Positions 1 through 8,606 of a DNA stretch of 53,772 nucleotides are shown here, in pieces. Position 1 is the stretch's first letter. Each line of letters starts with the position of its first letter. The DNA comes from an uncultured Oscillospiraceae bacterium. GTDB lineage: Bacteria > Bacillota > Clostridia > Oscillospirales > Oscillospiraceae. The stretch spans positions 1 to 53,772 of the forward strand of contig CALWVV010000016.1 of NCBI GenBank assembly GCA_944385035.1, written 5' to 3'. The notes below the pieces were generated by a model. That model did no database searches and was not told the origin of the DNA. It was given only the letters and a program-made list of their open reading frames with translations. Made by a program: the position numbers and the translations under genes.

Positions 1-983
1 TTAATGGGAAGACTGGCAATCGCTGCGATGACGGCAAACTCGGTAAACGAACTGGAAATCTTGCTTTTGACTTTGCTGTCCACAAGATAGTTGATTTTCA
101 GCTTGCACATGATCCCCCAAATCAGGAACATGATAATCATACCATACGCCCATACAGAGATATCAGACAGCACCGGAATTCCCTTAACCAGCTTTAGAAC
201 CAGATATGCCAGTCCACAGGCGAGAAAAATCAACGCAGCATGAAAAGCCATTGTATCAATGGAGGAAGACATGGTGGTCTCACGGCCCAGAGAGGCTTGT
301 TTATGGATATCCTTTTCAAAGCCGCGGCGAATCGGCTCCGGAATATCGGCGGGCTTTTTTTACAGAGCTGTCTGTCCATGACGGGCAGCCCAGTTGATCA
401 TCAAGATACCAATCAGGATACCGCCTACGATGCCAAAGGTTGCAGTTGTAGTGGCCACTCCCTGAGAAATCTCCCAGTAGGGCAGATTCAGCTCAGAGAG
501 CATATTGCCCAGTGTACCAGCCGTTCCGTGTCCGCCTACAAAACCAATCGCGAGCTCGATGCCGAACACATGATACAAATCGTATAGATTGGAAAAACAA
601 GCTTGAGTCAAGTAGCCGATCACAAATTGAATCATGGATACGCCAAACCCGATTCCGAGCAGGGGAAGTACATTTTTTAAAACCTCGGGATCATCACCAC
701 CTGTTCCCCGGCCAATGGTCAGTCCAAGCGGTACTGCTGCCACCACGGGGACGATCAATACACCGGGCAGCAGGGAGTAAACAGAAAACCATTCTGAAGG
801 GACGGGAAGAATATCCAGACATTGAGGGCCAAAAATCAGCAGAAGAAAACCACCAATGACAGAGGCCGGAATAAACGCTTTTTGTAAAATCTTTACTTTT
901 GCACGCAAAAATACTCCTAGAAGCAGAAATGCTCCCAACAAAGCCATGCTTTTGAGGAAATCGGTTAACATTGCGGATGTCAT
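1..983 (-). pseudogene. gltS: Sodium/glutamate symporter (GltS family), interrupted by an in-frame stop; 3' end beyond window
   Basis: The first 207 codons encode a very hydrophobic protein whose pattern matches the GltS Na+/glutamate symporter family, including the glycine-rich GFVGGHGTAGTLG segment. A TAA stop at 360-362 ends this reading, but the same frame then runs open to the window edge. The continuation has family-like sequence: a KKPADIPEPIRRGFEKD linker, two further membrane segments and an FTEFAVIAAIASLPI stretch. The stop is therefore a single in-frame nonsense codon next to a run of seven A on the coding strand. A GAGGGAGA ribosome site precedes the ATG. Decay of the gene, stop readthrough or a sequencing error are all possible. 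Family assignment is fairly sure; loss of function is inference. Confidence 0.7.
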
Positions 984-1134
984 ATCAAAATCTCCCTCTT
1001 ACAAATTCATAGTTTTGAATATTGCTCAGATGAAGATATATCCAGTTCAATGTCAACATAGCATTTTTCCAGAAAAGTCAATGAAATAACTATGTTTATG
1101 TTGCGATTCAATCAGGTCGTATTACATTCTTTTC

Positions 1135-1156
1135 TAAAAAGCAACCGGAAGGCTGC
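1135..1156 (-). terminator. Rho-independent terminator of the folate operon
   Basis: On the minus strand GCAGCC-TTCC-GGTTGC forms a six-pair stem with one G-T pair, followed directly by TTTTT. It lies about 200 nt after the folBK stop and before gltS. Confidence 0.7.
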
Positions 1157-1330
1157 GTTCAAAACGGAAAAGATGCTATGGGACCTCAGGCATTCACAGG
1201 CCTTACTACCACCCTAAAGGCAGGAACCATTCATATATCTTCAGCGTTTAGCGATATCCAGTTTGGGTATGTCAGGTGTCCTGTGAAGGCTGCGGGTATC
1301 CCCGAACCTCAGGTGTGAAAATTTGCTTTG
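1135..1330 (-). ncRNA. Candidate structured RNA or long folB-folK 3' UTR
   Basis: This is the gene-free gap between the folate operon and gltS. Read leftward, it holds a CGGG-GATA-CCCG hairpin, an inverted repeat GCCTTCACAGG / CCTGTGAATGC (10 of 11 pairs) closing a loop of about 80 nt, and two direct copies of CCTGAGGT, and it ends in a Rho-independent terminator. It could be a stable small RNA or simply the folded 3' UTR of the fol mRNA. I could not match it to 6S RNA, SRP RNA or a riboswitch by eye. The rest of the gap (984-1134) holds only AT-rich sequence, presumably the gltS promoter. Confidence 0.3.
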
Positions 1331-1351
1331 CAGCTTTGAAATGTAACTCGA

Positions 1352-2194
1352 TCAGTCTTCGCATATTTCTTTTGCCAACTGCGAGATCGTCTTGTTCAAC
1401 AACGGATGCCGTTTATTGGGCGCAATCTCCCGCAGGGGCTTGAGCACAAAGTCGCGCAGATGCATTTCCACATGGGGGATAATCAGATCATCCGTTTCCA
1501 GAACCAGATCGTCGTACATCAAAATATCCAGATCCAATGTTCTGGGTCCCCAACGGATGATCCGTTCCCGATGGGCCGCCTGTTCAATTTCATACATCCG
1601 ATCCAGCAGTTCCTGCGGCGGAAGGAATGTCTGAAGCATCAGGCAGGCATTTAAAAAGTCATCCTGCTCTACCCCGCCGTAGGGTTTGGTCACCAGGAAG
1701 GACGAAACCTTCTGCACGCGGCAGCCCCGAATCTGATCCAGCGATTGGATTGCCATGTTCAGGTAACCAGCCTTGTCCCCCATATTGGATCCAAGGCCCA
1801 GGTAGGCAGTGTGCCAGAACCGGGTGATCTTCACAGAAACGGTTTCCAACGGCAGACCTACGGGCGCCCAGGGCTTCTTCAGCTCCAGCGTTACCCCCTT
1901 CAGCAGAGGGTATTGCAGCAGCAGCTCTTCCGCCAGGTGTTCTGCGGCGGCTTCAATCAGCTTGAAGGTATTCTGCTTCATATAATTGGTCATGAAGCTG
2001 CTGACTTCACCATAATGGACGGATTGTTCCAGACAGTCAGATCGCCCGGCGGGTCTGGAATCCACATACATAACAAGCGAAATCAGAAATTTCTGACCAA
2101 GACGGGTTTCCTCCGGAAAAACGCCGTGATTTGCAAAAATTTCGAGATTTTCCACATGAATCTCATCATAGCCCATAGTATTCATCTCTCTCAC
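1352..2194 (-). CDS. folK: Dihydroneopterin aldolase / HPPK fusion (FolB-FolK)
   Basis: Bifunctional folate enzyme of 280 residues. Residues 8-125 form a dihydroneopterin aldolase (FolB) domain with ENLEIFANHGVFPEE holding the usual catalytic Glu. Residues 128-280 form 6-hydroxymethyl-7,8-dihydropterin pyrophosphokinase (FolK), seen in GLGSNMGD and the RWGPRTLDLDIL metal/ATP loop. The first domain cleaves dihydroneopterin to hydroxymethyl-dihydropterin and the second activates it with ATP for FolP. FolB-FolK fusions are common in Firmicutes. The start overlaps the folP stop by four bases (ATGA), so translation is coupled. It is the last gene of the folate operon. Confidence 0.95.
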   Translation of the reverse strand: MREMNTMGYDEIHVENLEIFANHGVFPEETRLGQKFLISLVMYVDSRPAGRSDCLEQSVHYGEVSSFMTNYMKQNTFKLIEAAAEHLAEELLLQYPLLKGVTLELKKPWAPVGLPLETVSVKITRFWHTAYLGLGSNMGDKAGYLNMAIQSLDQIRGCRVQKVSSFLVTKPYGGVEQDDFLNACLMLQTFLPPQELLDRMYEIEQAAHRERIIRWGPRTLDLDILMYDDLVLETDDLIIPHVEMHLRDFVLKPLREIAPNKRHPLLNKTISQLAKEICED

Positions 2195-3006
2195 CGTCCC
2201 TCACGCATAATCGCCTGAGTCATACGAATGGCCCGGAGATTCTCTTTTACATCGTGAACACGGACAAAAGACGCCTTCTTTTCCACGCCGATCACCGTCG
2301 TTACCATGGTTCCTTCCACCCGCTGATCTGTGGGAAGATCCAGGGCGCGGCCAATGGTGCCTTTTCGGGAGGTGGCCAGCAGCACAGGATACCCCAGCTC
2401 CACCAGACGCTCCAGGTGCCAGATTGCAGTCAGATTATGTTCATAGGTCTTTCCAAAACCGACACCCGGGTCCAGAATGATCTTGTCGTCCGCAATGCCC
2501 GCACTCTTGGCAATAGCCAGAGAATCCCGCATATCCTGGCACATATCGTCTAAAAAGTTGTCATATTCCGGCTTTTCACGGTTATGCATCAGGCAGCAGG
2601 GAACCTGATACTGGGCGATCAGATCCGCTACCTTTCGGTCATATTTCAGGCCCCAGATGTCGTTGACCAGGTCGGCCCCCGCTTTCAAGGCAGCTTCCAC
2701 TACCTGACTCTTATAGCTGTCGATGGACACCGGGATGTCAAAATTACTTTTCACCATCTCAATCACAGGCAACACCCGGTCGATTTCCTCCTGGTCGCTG
2801 ATCTGGACATGTCCGGGGCGGGTCGATTCCCCGCCGATATCAATAATGGAGGCTCCCTCCGCGATCATCTGAGCGGTATGCTGTTTGGCTGCCTCCAGAT
2901 TATTCCACTTTCCGCCATCGGAAAAGGAGTCGGGCGTCACATTGAGGATGCCCATGATATAGCAGTCATTTTCCACGTCAAACAGACGGTTTCCTATTTT
3001 CATCAT
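2191..3006 (-). CDS. folP: Dihydropteroate synthase
   Basis: A 271-residue TIM-barrel enzyme that joins hydroxymethyl-dihydropterin pyrophosphate to p-aminobenzoate, giving dihydropteroate; the target of sulfonamides. Family motifs are plain: NVTPDSFSDGG near residue 23, IDIGGESTRPG, the pterin-site DPGVGFGKT, the TSRKGTIG loop and the C-terminal RVHDV. The length is normal. It sits between the HD-domain gene (20-nt gap) and folBK (4-nt overlap). The enzymes making p-aminobenzoate are not in the window. Confidence 0.96.
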   Translation of the reverse strand: MMKIGNRLFDVENDCYIMGILNVTPDSFSDGGKWNNLEAAKQHTAQMIAEGASIIDIGGESTRPGHVQISDQEEIDRVLPVIEMVKSNFDIPVSIDSYKSQVVEAALKAGADLVNDIWGLKYDRKVADLIAQYQVPCCLMHNREKPEYDNFLDDMCQDMRDSLAIAKSAGIADDKIILDPGVGFGKTYEHNLTAIWHLERLVELGYPVLLATSRKGTIGRALDLPTDQRVEGTMVTTVIGVEKKASFVRVHDVKENLRAIRMTQAIMREGR

Positions 3007-3026
3007 GTTACCATGCTCCTATTGTA

Positions 3027-3509
3027 TTATCGGGTCAGAGTAAGGTTTTTCTTTTCCGCGCTCCAGTTGCACTCCTGACAGGCAGCACAAAACAGACAAG
3101 CCCTTGAGGTCTTGTCCGCGCGATAAATAAGTCCCGCTAAACCATCGGCTGTACCAGTCTCCTGTGCCCTGTGCTGCAAAATCGCACCGAGAATCCGTTC
3201 CCGTTCTTCTTTGGCAAACCCACAGTCCTTCAAAATACCTTCCGCCTCCATGGCGCTTGCCTGTTCATGCGGGATCCCTTTCGTATATTGAAGGTGCCGG
3301 CCAATGTCATGCAGCAAAGCAGCCGCGTAGATTTCTTCTTTTGCCAGCCCCAGGCCATTTTCCAGATTTTCTATGTAGGCGATCCTGGCCACATCTAAAA
3401 AGTGTGTTGTATCATGCCTGCAAAAGATACGGTTCTGTTCCAATACACGAATTTTTTCCACGCACTCTTTCCAGCGTGGATGAGCGCAGATTTGATTGAT
3501 TCGATCCAT
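3027..3509 (-). CDS. HD-domain phosphohydrolase inside the folate operon
   Basis: A 160-residue metal-dependent HD-superfamily protein. The HD signature is seen as HDTTHFLDVARIA near residue 33, AALLHDIGRH near residue 64 and ILQHR near residue 109, together enough metal ligands for a working site. It is separated from folE by five bases and from folP by 20, so it is an integral operon member. The pathway step between FolE and FolB, removal of triphosphate from dihydroneopterin triphosphate, has no other candidate here, so a role as that phosphatase is a reasonable inference but not shown. The C-terminus carries a short cysteine group (CLFCAACQEC), possibly a metal site. A general nucleotidase role is the alternative. 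Confidence 0.85.
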   Translation of the reverse strand: MDRINQICAHPRWKECVEKIRVLEQNRIFCRHDTTHFLDVARIAYIENLENGLGLAKEEIYAAALLHDIGRHLQYTKGIPHEQASAMEAEGILKDCGFAKEERERILGAILQHRAQETGTADGLAGLIYRADKTSRACLFCAACQECNWSAEKKNLTLTR

Positions 3510-3514
3510 CCCTA

Positions 3515-4072
3515 TTATCTGCGCTCCAGCATCCGGTAAAAGTTATTTTGGAGTGTCTCATTGTTGTCAAATACGCCTCTGGTAACCACGGTGACCGTTT
3601 TTGTACCGGGCTTCTTCACTCCACGCATGGTCATGCACATATGCTCTGCTTCAATGAGGACCATCACACCCTGAGGCTTTAATTCTTCCATAAATACATC
3701 CGCTACCTGGGCGGTAAGACGCTCCTGGAGCTGGAATCGCTTTGCAAACACCTCAAGCGTGCGGGCAATTTTGCTCAAGCCCACAACTTCCCCGTTGGGA
3801 ATGTAGGCAATGGCCGCCGTACCATAGAAGGGCAGCATATGGTGCTCACAAAAGGAATAGAAATGGATGTCCTTCTCAATGACCATGTCATTGTTGTCTA
3901 CATGAAAGCGCTTCTGCAGATGTTTGGCTGCATCATCCGTATAGCCGCCAGCCAGTTCCTCATACATTCTCGCAATACGGTCAGGGGTCTCCAAAAGACC
4001 CTCACGCGTAATATCTTCTCCGATTCCTTCCAGAATCAGTTTAACTCCCTCTTTGATCATTTCACTGTTCAT
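3515..4072 (-). CDS. folE: GTP cyclohydrolase I
   Basis: First committed enzyme of folate synthesis, converting GTP to 7,8-dihydroneopterin triphosphate and formate. At 185 residues it has the usual size. The zinc ligands are visible in [12 protein letters not shown] (Cys and His) and [11 protein letters not shown] (second Cys), and [23 protein letters not shown] is the typical substrate-site helix. Its start lies 11 nt inside the end of folC, so the two are translationally coupled; the HD-domain gene follows closely. Confidence 0.97.
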   Translation of the reverse strand: MNSEMIKEGVKLILEGIGEDITREGLLETPDRIARMYEELAGGYTDDAAKHLQKRFHVDNNDMVIEKDIHFYSFCEHHMLPFYGTAAIAYIPNGEVVGLSKIARTLEVFAKRFQLQERLTAQVADVFMEELKPQGVMVLIEAEHMCMTMRGVKKPGTKTVTVVTRGVFDNNETLQNNFYRMLERR

Positions 4073-5363
4073 TGTTGACCCCTCCGTTTAAAACTTCCTT
4101 TTCTGCCTCACCGAGGAACGAAAGAGAACCGAAAATAATAATAATGTCCTCTTTATCCGCCCGTTCCAGACTCATTTTTACCGCCTGTGCGATACTTTCT
4201 GCGGCCTGGACGTGGGAATTGACGCCCCGGACCGCCTGGCACAGGGCCTGGGCCGGAAGCGCTCTGGGGTTATGCGGGGTTTCCACCGTAATGATATCCT
4301 CCGCCAAAGGCGCAGTCAGTTCGATTACAGTTTGAACATCCTTATCTTTAAACATCCCCATAATATAGTGAAGCTTTTTACCGGGGAAGTAGAGTTCCAG
4401 AGACTGCTTCAATTCCTGCGCAGCTTCGGGATTATGCGCCCCGTCGATAATAACCACCGGGTCCCGACGCAGCAGGGTAAATCTTCCCCGCCAGACCGTA
4501 TTCAGCATACCCGCACGAACCTGCTCGTCCGAGAGCTGGTAGCCGGCTTCGCGCAGAGCCTCAACCGCTTCCAGCGCCAGAGCAGCATTCTGGATCTGGT
4601 AGCTGCCGGCCAGACGAATCTGGACATTCACCCATGCTTTATAAGAAAAGCTTTGTAGGTCATATCCATAGCGAATGTCACGCAGCTGTGTGGGATCGAC
4701 TGTGCGGAGGGAGCAGCTCTTTTCTTTGCAGATATCGGCAATGACTTTGCCTGCCTCCGGCTGTTGGGCTGCTGATACGACCAAGGTGTTGGGCTTAATA
4801 ATCCCGGCCTTCTGTTGGGCGATTTTTTCCAGGGTATCTCCCAGACAATCCATGTGATCCATGCTGATGGAGGCGATCACCTCTATCACAGGAGTCCGGA
4901 TCACATTGGTAGCGTCCAGTAAACCACCCAACCCAGTTTCCAGGGTAACAATGTCACAGTGCTTTTCCTTAAAGTATAGGAAAGCCAGTGCCGTTTCAAT
5001 TTCAAAGGCGGTTGGGCCGGCCAGACCGGCGGTTTTCATGTCCTCCACTGCTGCTGCAATTTTTGTGACATGACGGGCCAGCGCATCTTTCTCAATGTAT
5101 TCCTGGTCGACCTGGATTCGCTCACGATAGGAAAACAGCGTGGGAGAGATGTAGCGGCCGGTTCGGTATCCCGCACCAGACAGTACCGTTGAAAGATACG
5201 CCAGTACAGACCCTTTTCCATTGGTTCCGGAAATGTGGATGAACTTTAAGTCATCCTGGGGATTCCCCAGTCTGTCAAGCAGCTCTTTCATGCTCTCCAA
5301 GCCAAGCACACTTCCGTATTTGGATATTTCATCCAAATATACTCTTGCTTCTGTGTAATTCAT
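4062..5363 (-). CDS. folC: Folylpolyglutamate synthase / dihydrofolate synthase
   Basis: A 433-residue Mur-ligase-family enzyme that adds L-glutamate to dihydropteroate and/or lengthens the glutamate tail of folates using ATP. The P-loop [11 protein letters not shown] (about residues 43-53), the metal-site segment [12 protein letters not shown] and the IDGAHNPEA motif of the C-terminal domain are all present. It is the first gene of the folate operon, about 50 nt downstream of a clear sigma-A promoter. No THF riboswitch was recognised in the short leader. Confidence 0.96.
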   Translation of the reverse strand: MNYTEARVYLDEISKYGSVLGLESMKELLDRLGNPQDDLKFIHISGTNGKGSVLAYLSTVLSGAGYRTGRYISPTLFSYRERIQVDQEYIEKDALARHVTKIAAAVEDMKTAGLAGPTAFEIETALAFLYFKEKHCDIVTLETGLGGLLDATNVIRTPVIEVIASISMDHMDCLGDTLEKIAQQKAGIIKPNTLVVSAAQQPEAGKVIADICKEKSCSLRTVDPTQLRDIRYGYDLQSFSYKAWVNVQIRLAGSYQIQNAALALEAVEALREAGYQLSDEQVRAGMLNTVWRGRFTLLRRDPVVIIDGAHNPEAAQELKQSLELYFPGKKLHYIMGMFKDKDVQTVIELTAPLAEDIITVETPHNPRALPAQALCQAVRGVNSHVQAAESIAQAVKMSLERADKEDIIIIFGSLSFLGEAEKEVLNGGVNNEQ

Positions 5364-5411
5364 ACTACTCCTATCCGAGACAAAATTTTGCCTCTAAAGT
5401 TGTCGAGGGAC

Positions 5412-5440
5412 ATTATATTCCAGCCCAATATGTATTGCAA
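5412..5440 (-). promoter_or_regulatory. Sigma-A promoter of the folate operon
   Basis: On the minus strand TTGCAA, a 17-nt spacer and a perfect TATAAT lie about 50 nt before the folC start. Confidence 0.75.
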
Positions 5441-5748
5441 TAAAAGATTTAAAGAATACTTCTCAATATCTTTTGCAATTTTACATCTAATTGGAAACTG
5501 AGCATTAGTGTAAGGATTTCTATTATCCCGGTCTGATCCAGTACAGCGACGCAGGAAAGATTTCCCGCTTCATTCAGTCCGCTATGACTTAGCTCACCAA
5601 AAGGGCCACATTTCTGCTGAGGCAAATGATCTTATGAACCCCCGGACGCCGTGCCTCAGGAGACGTTGGATTCCGCGCTGCCCTTCCTCAAGTAGATATT
5701 CGCGTAAGCGGCGCAAGGGGTGCAGCCCCTTGTTGCGGCAAAGCCGCC

Positions 5749-5856
5749 ATAGAAGTGGACGGTACACCGTTGGTATTTGGCCTCAGGAAACACCTCTCCC
5801 ACGGCTTCCAGCATACCAAGACACTTATCTCCAACGATGAGTTTCACGCCATCCAG
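5749..5856 (-). pseudogene. IS256-family (mutator-type) transposase remnant
   Basis: Only about 36 codons are left, starting at LDGVKLIVGDKCLGMLEAVG and ending in EAKYQRCTVHFY. This is the characteristic segment around the second catalytic Asp of IS256-type DDE transposases (normally about 400 residues). The sequence on both sides is unrelated, so the gene is lost apart from this piece. No start codon or ribosome site belongs to it. Confidence 0.8.
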
Positions 5857-5986
5857 ACCCACTTCCTCGTGGGTTTTCTCCCTTGGTTTCGTCATAGCTG
5901 GTCGTTCCTTTCTGCTTATGGAAAAAAGAAAAGAGCAGCCGTTTTCTGCGCGAAAATAGCTGCTCTTAGTGGCATAATATTCGGTT

Positions 5987-6391
5987 TTATTCTCCGTATA
6001 CAATTAGCTGTGTAATGCCGTCGCTATTCATATAAACGCTTTGGCATTCTCCCGAAGTGGCCAAAGTACCATCTTCGTTGTGGGTGATTGTGAGAAAATC
6101 GATACGCCACATATCAGCATTACTATCATAATATTCGCTTGTTGCGTTATATTCAATCGTGCATTCGTTCTTTGCTCTTTCCACCGCTGCATTTTGATTA
6201 TCAATCGGATAAGTATCAATATTTACAAATGCATTTGGATTCACTCCAGGGTCTCCATCTTTGTATATTGCAACATCTTCTTCGTATGAAAAACTCGCCA
6301 AAGATTGATTAGCCGGCTCATTTTGCTGATTACATGCCATTAAAGATACGCTAAGTATGAAAGCCATAATTAAAAGGCTATATTTTTTCAT
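5987..6391 (-). CDS. Small lipoprotein of unknown function
   Basis: A 134-residue protein with a lipoprotein signal peptide: charged MKKYS start, hydrophobic core, and a lipobox with Cys in SLMACNQQN at about residue 20. The mature part is acidic and rich in Asn, Asp and Tyr, and contains FVNIDTYPIDNQNAAVERAKNE, which looks like a surface-exposed helix. No family is recognised. AGGAGG-like bases (aaggagggtgtcc) lie just before the ATG. It lies inside the element scar and its AT-rich codon use differs from the neighbours, suggesting import. It may be cargo of the lost element. Confidence 0.7.
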   Translation of the reverse strand: MKKYSLLIMAFILSVSLMACNQQNEPANQSLASFSYEEDVAIYKDGDPGVNPNAFVNIDTYPIDNQNAAVERAKNECTIEYNATSEYYDSNADMWRIDFLTITHNEDGTLATSGECQSVYMNSDGITQLIVYGE

Positions 6392-6503
6392 AGGGACACC
6401 CTCCTTTTATAATTTTTCTCATTCATATAGGCAAAAATTGAAAATATTTCTTTCTTCTCTATCATTATAAGTATAGTACAAAACCATGAATAAATCTACA
6501 ATT

Positions 6504-6836
6504 TTAGCCTATCAGAAACATTTTTCTAGCAGGTTGTCGCGCCGCTTCCCGCCGTTCCTCGCTGTAAGGGTCGGTCAGACGGAAAGAGAACCGACCTGTC
6601 TCAATGTCAAACTCCATGCAGCCCGTTTCCGGGTCTGCGTCAGCCTGGCGGCACATATGGGGGTGCTGCTTGGGGGGCTGCTCTGCGTAGGTGGCAAGCC
6701 GCTTCTTCAAGGCGGTGTTGTGGGTGCAAAAATGGATAAGGGGATCTTTCTCGTCAAACCAAATGTCGATGGTCTTTTCCTGCTTGGCTTGCTTCTGCTC
6801 CTGCTGCTCTTTCCATTGTCTGCGTTTCTTTTCCAT
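6504..6836 (-). CDS. Small conjugative-element protein, probably relic
   Basis: A 110-residue highly charged protein. It starts with a Lys/Gln/Glu-rich helix (MEKKRRQWKEQQEQKQ), followed by IDIWFDEKDPLIHFCTHNT and a C-terminal FDIETGRFSFRLTDPYSEERR segment. The pattern resembles a small hypothetical ORF repeatedly found in Firmicutes integrative conjugative elements; its function is unknown. The last dozen residues look unlike that family, and nothing else of a transfer module remains, so it may no longer be functional. Confidence 0.55.
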   Translation of the reverse strand: MEKKRRQWKEQQEQKQAKQEKTIDIWFDEKDPLIHFCTHNTALKKRLATYAEQPPKQHPHMCRQADADPETGCMEFDIETGRFSFRLTDPYSEERREAARQPARKMFLIG

Positions 6837-7144
6837 ATAGCGTCGATTGTAGGTAGAGTTGTTATCTTTGTTATTACTGTACTAAAATCAACCAGGACAT
6901 GGTCAAGCAACCATTGACGGACCTGTTGCCCAAGATAAAGGCTTGCAATATGTTATCTGCTTCTAACGGCGGGATGCCTGTACTATCACCGCTCCGACCG
7001 TGTGGAAACCGACCACACAATCAGCCACAGACAGGCGCGGAACAGCCGGAACACCTGTCTTTCAAAAGTGTTGGAAAGTAATCTGTCTGGAGTAAAAATA
7101 GCTATAAACAAACGAAAAATATTAGAAAAAGTCAAAGACCAGCG

Positions 7145-7189
7145 TTGACGTGCGGGAGGTCACAGGTTCAAGTCCTGTATTGTCCACCA
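7145..7189 (+). other. tRNA-Val(GAC) 3' fragment, attachment-site-like
   Basis: The 45 nt read as the 3' part of a tRNA: anticodon loop TTGACGT, 3' half of the anticodon stem GCGGG, variable loop AGGTC, T arm ACAGG-TTCAAGT-CCTGT, acceptor ATTGTCC, then A and CCA. The 5' half (expected to begin GGACAAT) is missing. Tyrosine recombinases often cross over in the anticodon loop, leaving exactly such a copy at one end of an element. No second copy or full tRNA-Val was found in this window. Confidence 0.75.
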
Positions 7190-7192
7190 GAT

Positions 7193-7227
7193 AAACCGCT
7201 GTTTTCGAAAGAAAACAGCGGTTTTTT
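7193..7227. terminator. Rho-independent terminator, bidirectional
   Basis: AAACCGCTGTTTTC and its exact complement enclose a GAAA loop and are followed by TTTTTT. It follows the tRNA-Val fragment, as a normal tRNA terminator would, and faces the biotin operon end from the other side. Confidence 0.85.
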
Positions 7228-7400
7228 CTTGCTTTTTTTACGGTGTTTCGTCCGATTAGCGTTGACCACAGTTCAGCTGCAGACAGGCAAACAGCCACCC
7301 TCCGAAAGTACTTCTTCCGAAGGGCGCCTGTTTGTTCTCAATCTGCTTTTTGGTCGGTGCTAAACCCTTCGGATCACGCTGACAAGAAAGCTATTTGGGA

Positions 7401-8606
7401 TCAGCCTTTGGTGGAAAACCACTCTTTCATCGTCGTCAACACCTTGACCAGTTCATCTTCCTCAATGACATAAGGAACCATCGCATAGAGATAGTTCAGG
7501 AATGGACGGCTGAACACACCTCGCTCATAAGCATATTGCTGGTACCCCTGAATCGTATTGGAGTCATATACTTCCATGCACACACAGGCACCCATAATGC
7601 GGATTTCTTTTATGCGCGGGTCAGAAAATCCTGCCATTTCACGGCGGGTAATTTCTTCAATTCTATGGATTTTAGACATATAGTCCTGTTTTTCAAACAG
7701 CTCTATGCCTTTTAGCGCTACGCTGCAAGCCAAGGCATTGCCCATAAAGGTAGGGCCGTGCATAAGCGCGTGCGCAGGATTATCGTCATAAAAGCCCTCA
7801 TATACTTTCCGGTTTGCAACGGTAACAGCGTGGCCAATATATCCGCCTGTTAATGCTTTGCCCAGAACAAGGATGTCCGGTAAAACCAAATCCGCCACAA
7901 AGCGGTTTCCGGTACGCCCAAATCCAGTTGCGACCTCATCAAAAATCAGAAGCACACCGTATTGATCGCAAAGCTTCCTTGCACGCTTCAGAAACGAGAT
8001 ATCATACATTCTCATACCACCCGCCCCCTGCAGCAAGGGCTCGACAATAAAGCAGTTCAAGCGGTCGTGATATTCTGCAAACGCCTGCTCAAGCGCTGGT
8101 ATCTCAGTGGGAATGTGGACAACATGTTTGCTTTTCCCGTACGCGTTCAAAACAAAATGGTAGTCCTCGTCATCGCCGATCTCCATTGTTTTAAATGTGT
8201 CGCCGTGATAAGCATGTTCCAACGCCAATACCATGCTGCGCTGCGTTTCTTCCCGATTCATATAATATTGCAAGGCGATTTTCAGAGCCACCTCTACCGC
8301 AACGCTGCCGGAGTCGGAGAAGAAGCAATAATCCAGATCTCCCGGCAGCCAGCTTTGCAGTTTATCGGAAAGTTTCTGCACCGGTTCGTGTGTCAGTCCC
8401 CCCAACATAACATGCGCAAATTTTTTAAGCTGGGTTTCAATGGCCTCATTGAGTTCAGGATGTTTATAACCGTGAATCACACTCCACCAGGATGATACGG
8501 AATCGATCAGTTTTTGATCCTCTGTGTAAAGATAGACCCCATCTGCGTCGACGATCTTATAGGGCTGCTTCATGGTTTTCATCTGCTCATACGGATACCA
8601 AATCAT
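7401..8606 (-). CDS. bioA: Adenosylmethionine-8-amino-7-oxononanoate aminotransferase
   Basis: PLP-dependent class III aminotransferase of 401 residues that makes 7,8-diaminopelargonate from KAPA, with SAM as amino donor. Visible family marks are SVSSWWSVIHGYKHPELN near the N-terminus, the FDEVATGFGRTG cofactor-site motif, and LVLGKALTGGYIGHA with the Schiff-base Lys. Its start overlaps the bioD stop by four bases. It is last in the operon bioY-bioB-bioD-bioA; no bioF, bioW or bioH is nearby, so KAPA must come from genes elsewhere or from outside. Confidence 0.96.
   Translation of the reverse strand: MIWYPYEQMKTMKQPYKIVDADGVYLYTEDQKLIDSVSSWWSVIHGYKHPELNEAIETQLKKFAHVMLGGLTHEPVQKLSDKLQSWLPGDLDYCFFSDSGSVAVEVALKIALQYYMNREETQRSMVLALEHAYHGDTFKTMEIGDDEDYHFVLNAYGKSKHVVHIPTEIPALEQAFAEYHDRLNCFIVEPLLQGAGGMRMYDISFLKRARKLCDQYGVLLIFDEVATGFGRTGNRFVADLVLPDILVLGKALTGGYIGHAVTVANRKVYEGFYDDNPAHALMHGPTFMGNALACSVALKGIELFEKQDYMSKIHRIEEITRREMAGFSDPRIKEIRIMGACVCMEVYDSNTIQGYQQYAYERGVFSRPFLNYLYAMVPYVIEEDELVKVLTTMKEWFSTKG

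Larger units (their letters stand above)
5441..7189. mobile_element. Decayed integrative-element scar
   Basis: An AT-rich stretch between two core operons with an IS256-type transposase remnant, a small lipoprotein gene, a small ORF of the type found in Firmicutes conjugative elements, and at its right edge the 3' part of a tRNA-Val. A compact inverted repeat around 5719-5737 (AAGGGG / CCCCTT) is a further possible element-end relic. There is no intact integrase or relaxase. About 5450-5748 and 6840-7140 hold no gene that I can support. This reads as what is left of one or more insertions; the exact left border is not visible. Confidence 0.45.

Noticed and set aside
1135-1330. Naming the folded RNA as 6S RNA
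   Set aside because: The ends do not form a long closing stem and no conserved 6S segment could be matched by eye; left as an unnamed candidate.
5364-5440. THF riboswitch before folC
   Set aside because: The leader is only about 45 nt from the predicted start and shows none of the conserved THF aptamer segments.
5656-6003. A 115-codon frame as an intact gene
   Set aside because: Only its middle part is IS256-like; both ends are unrelated sequence without a ribosome site. It is described as a transposase remnant.
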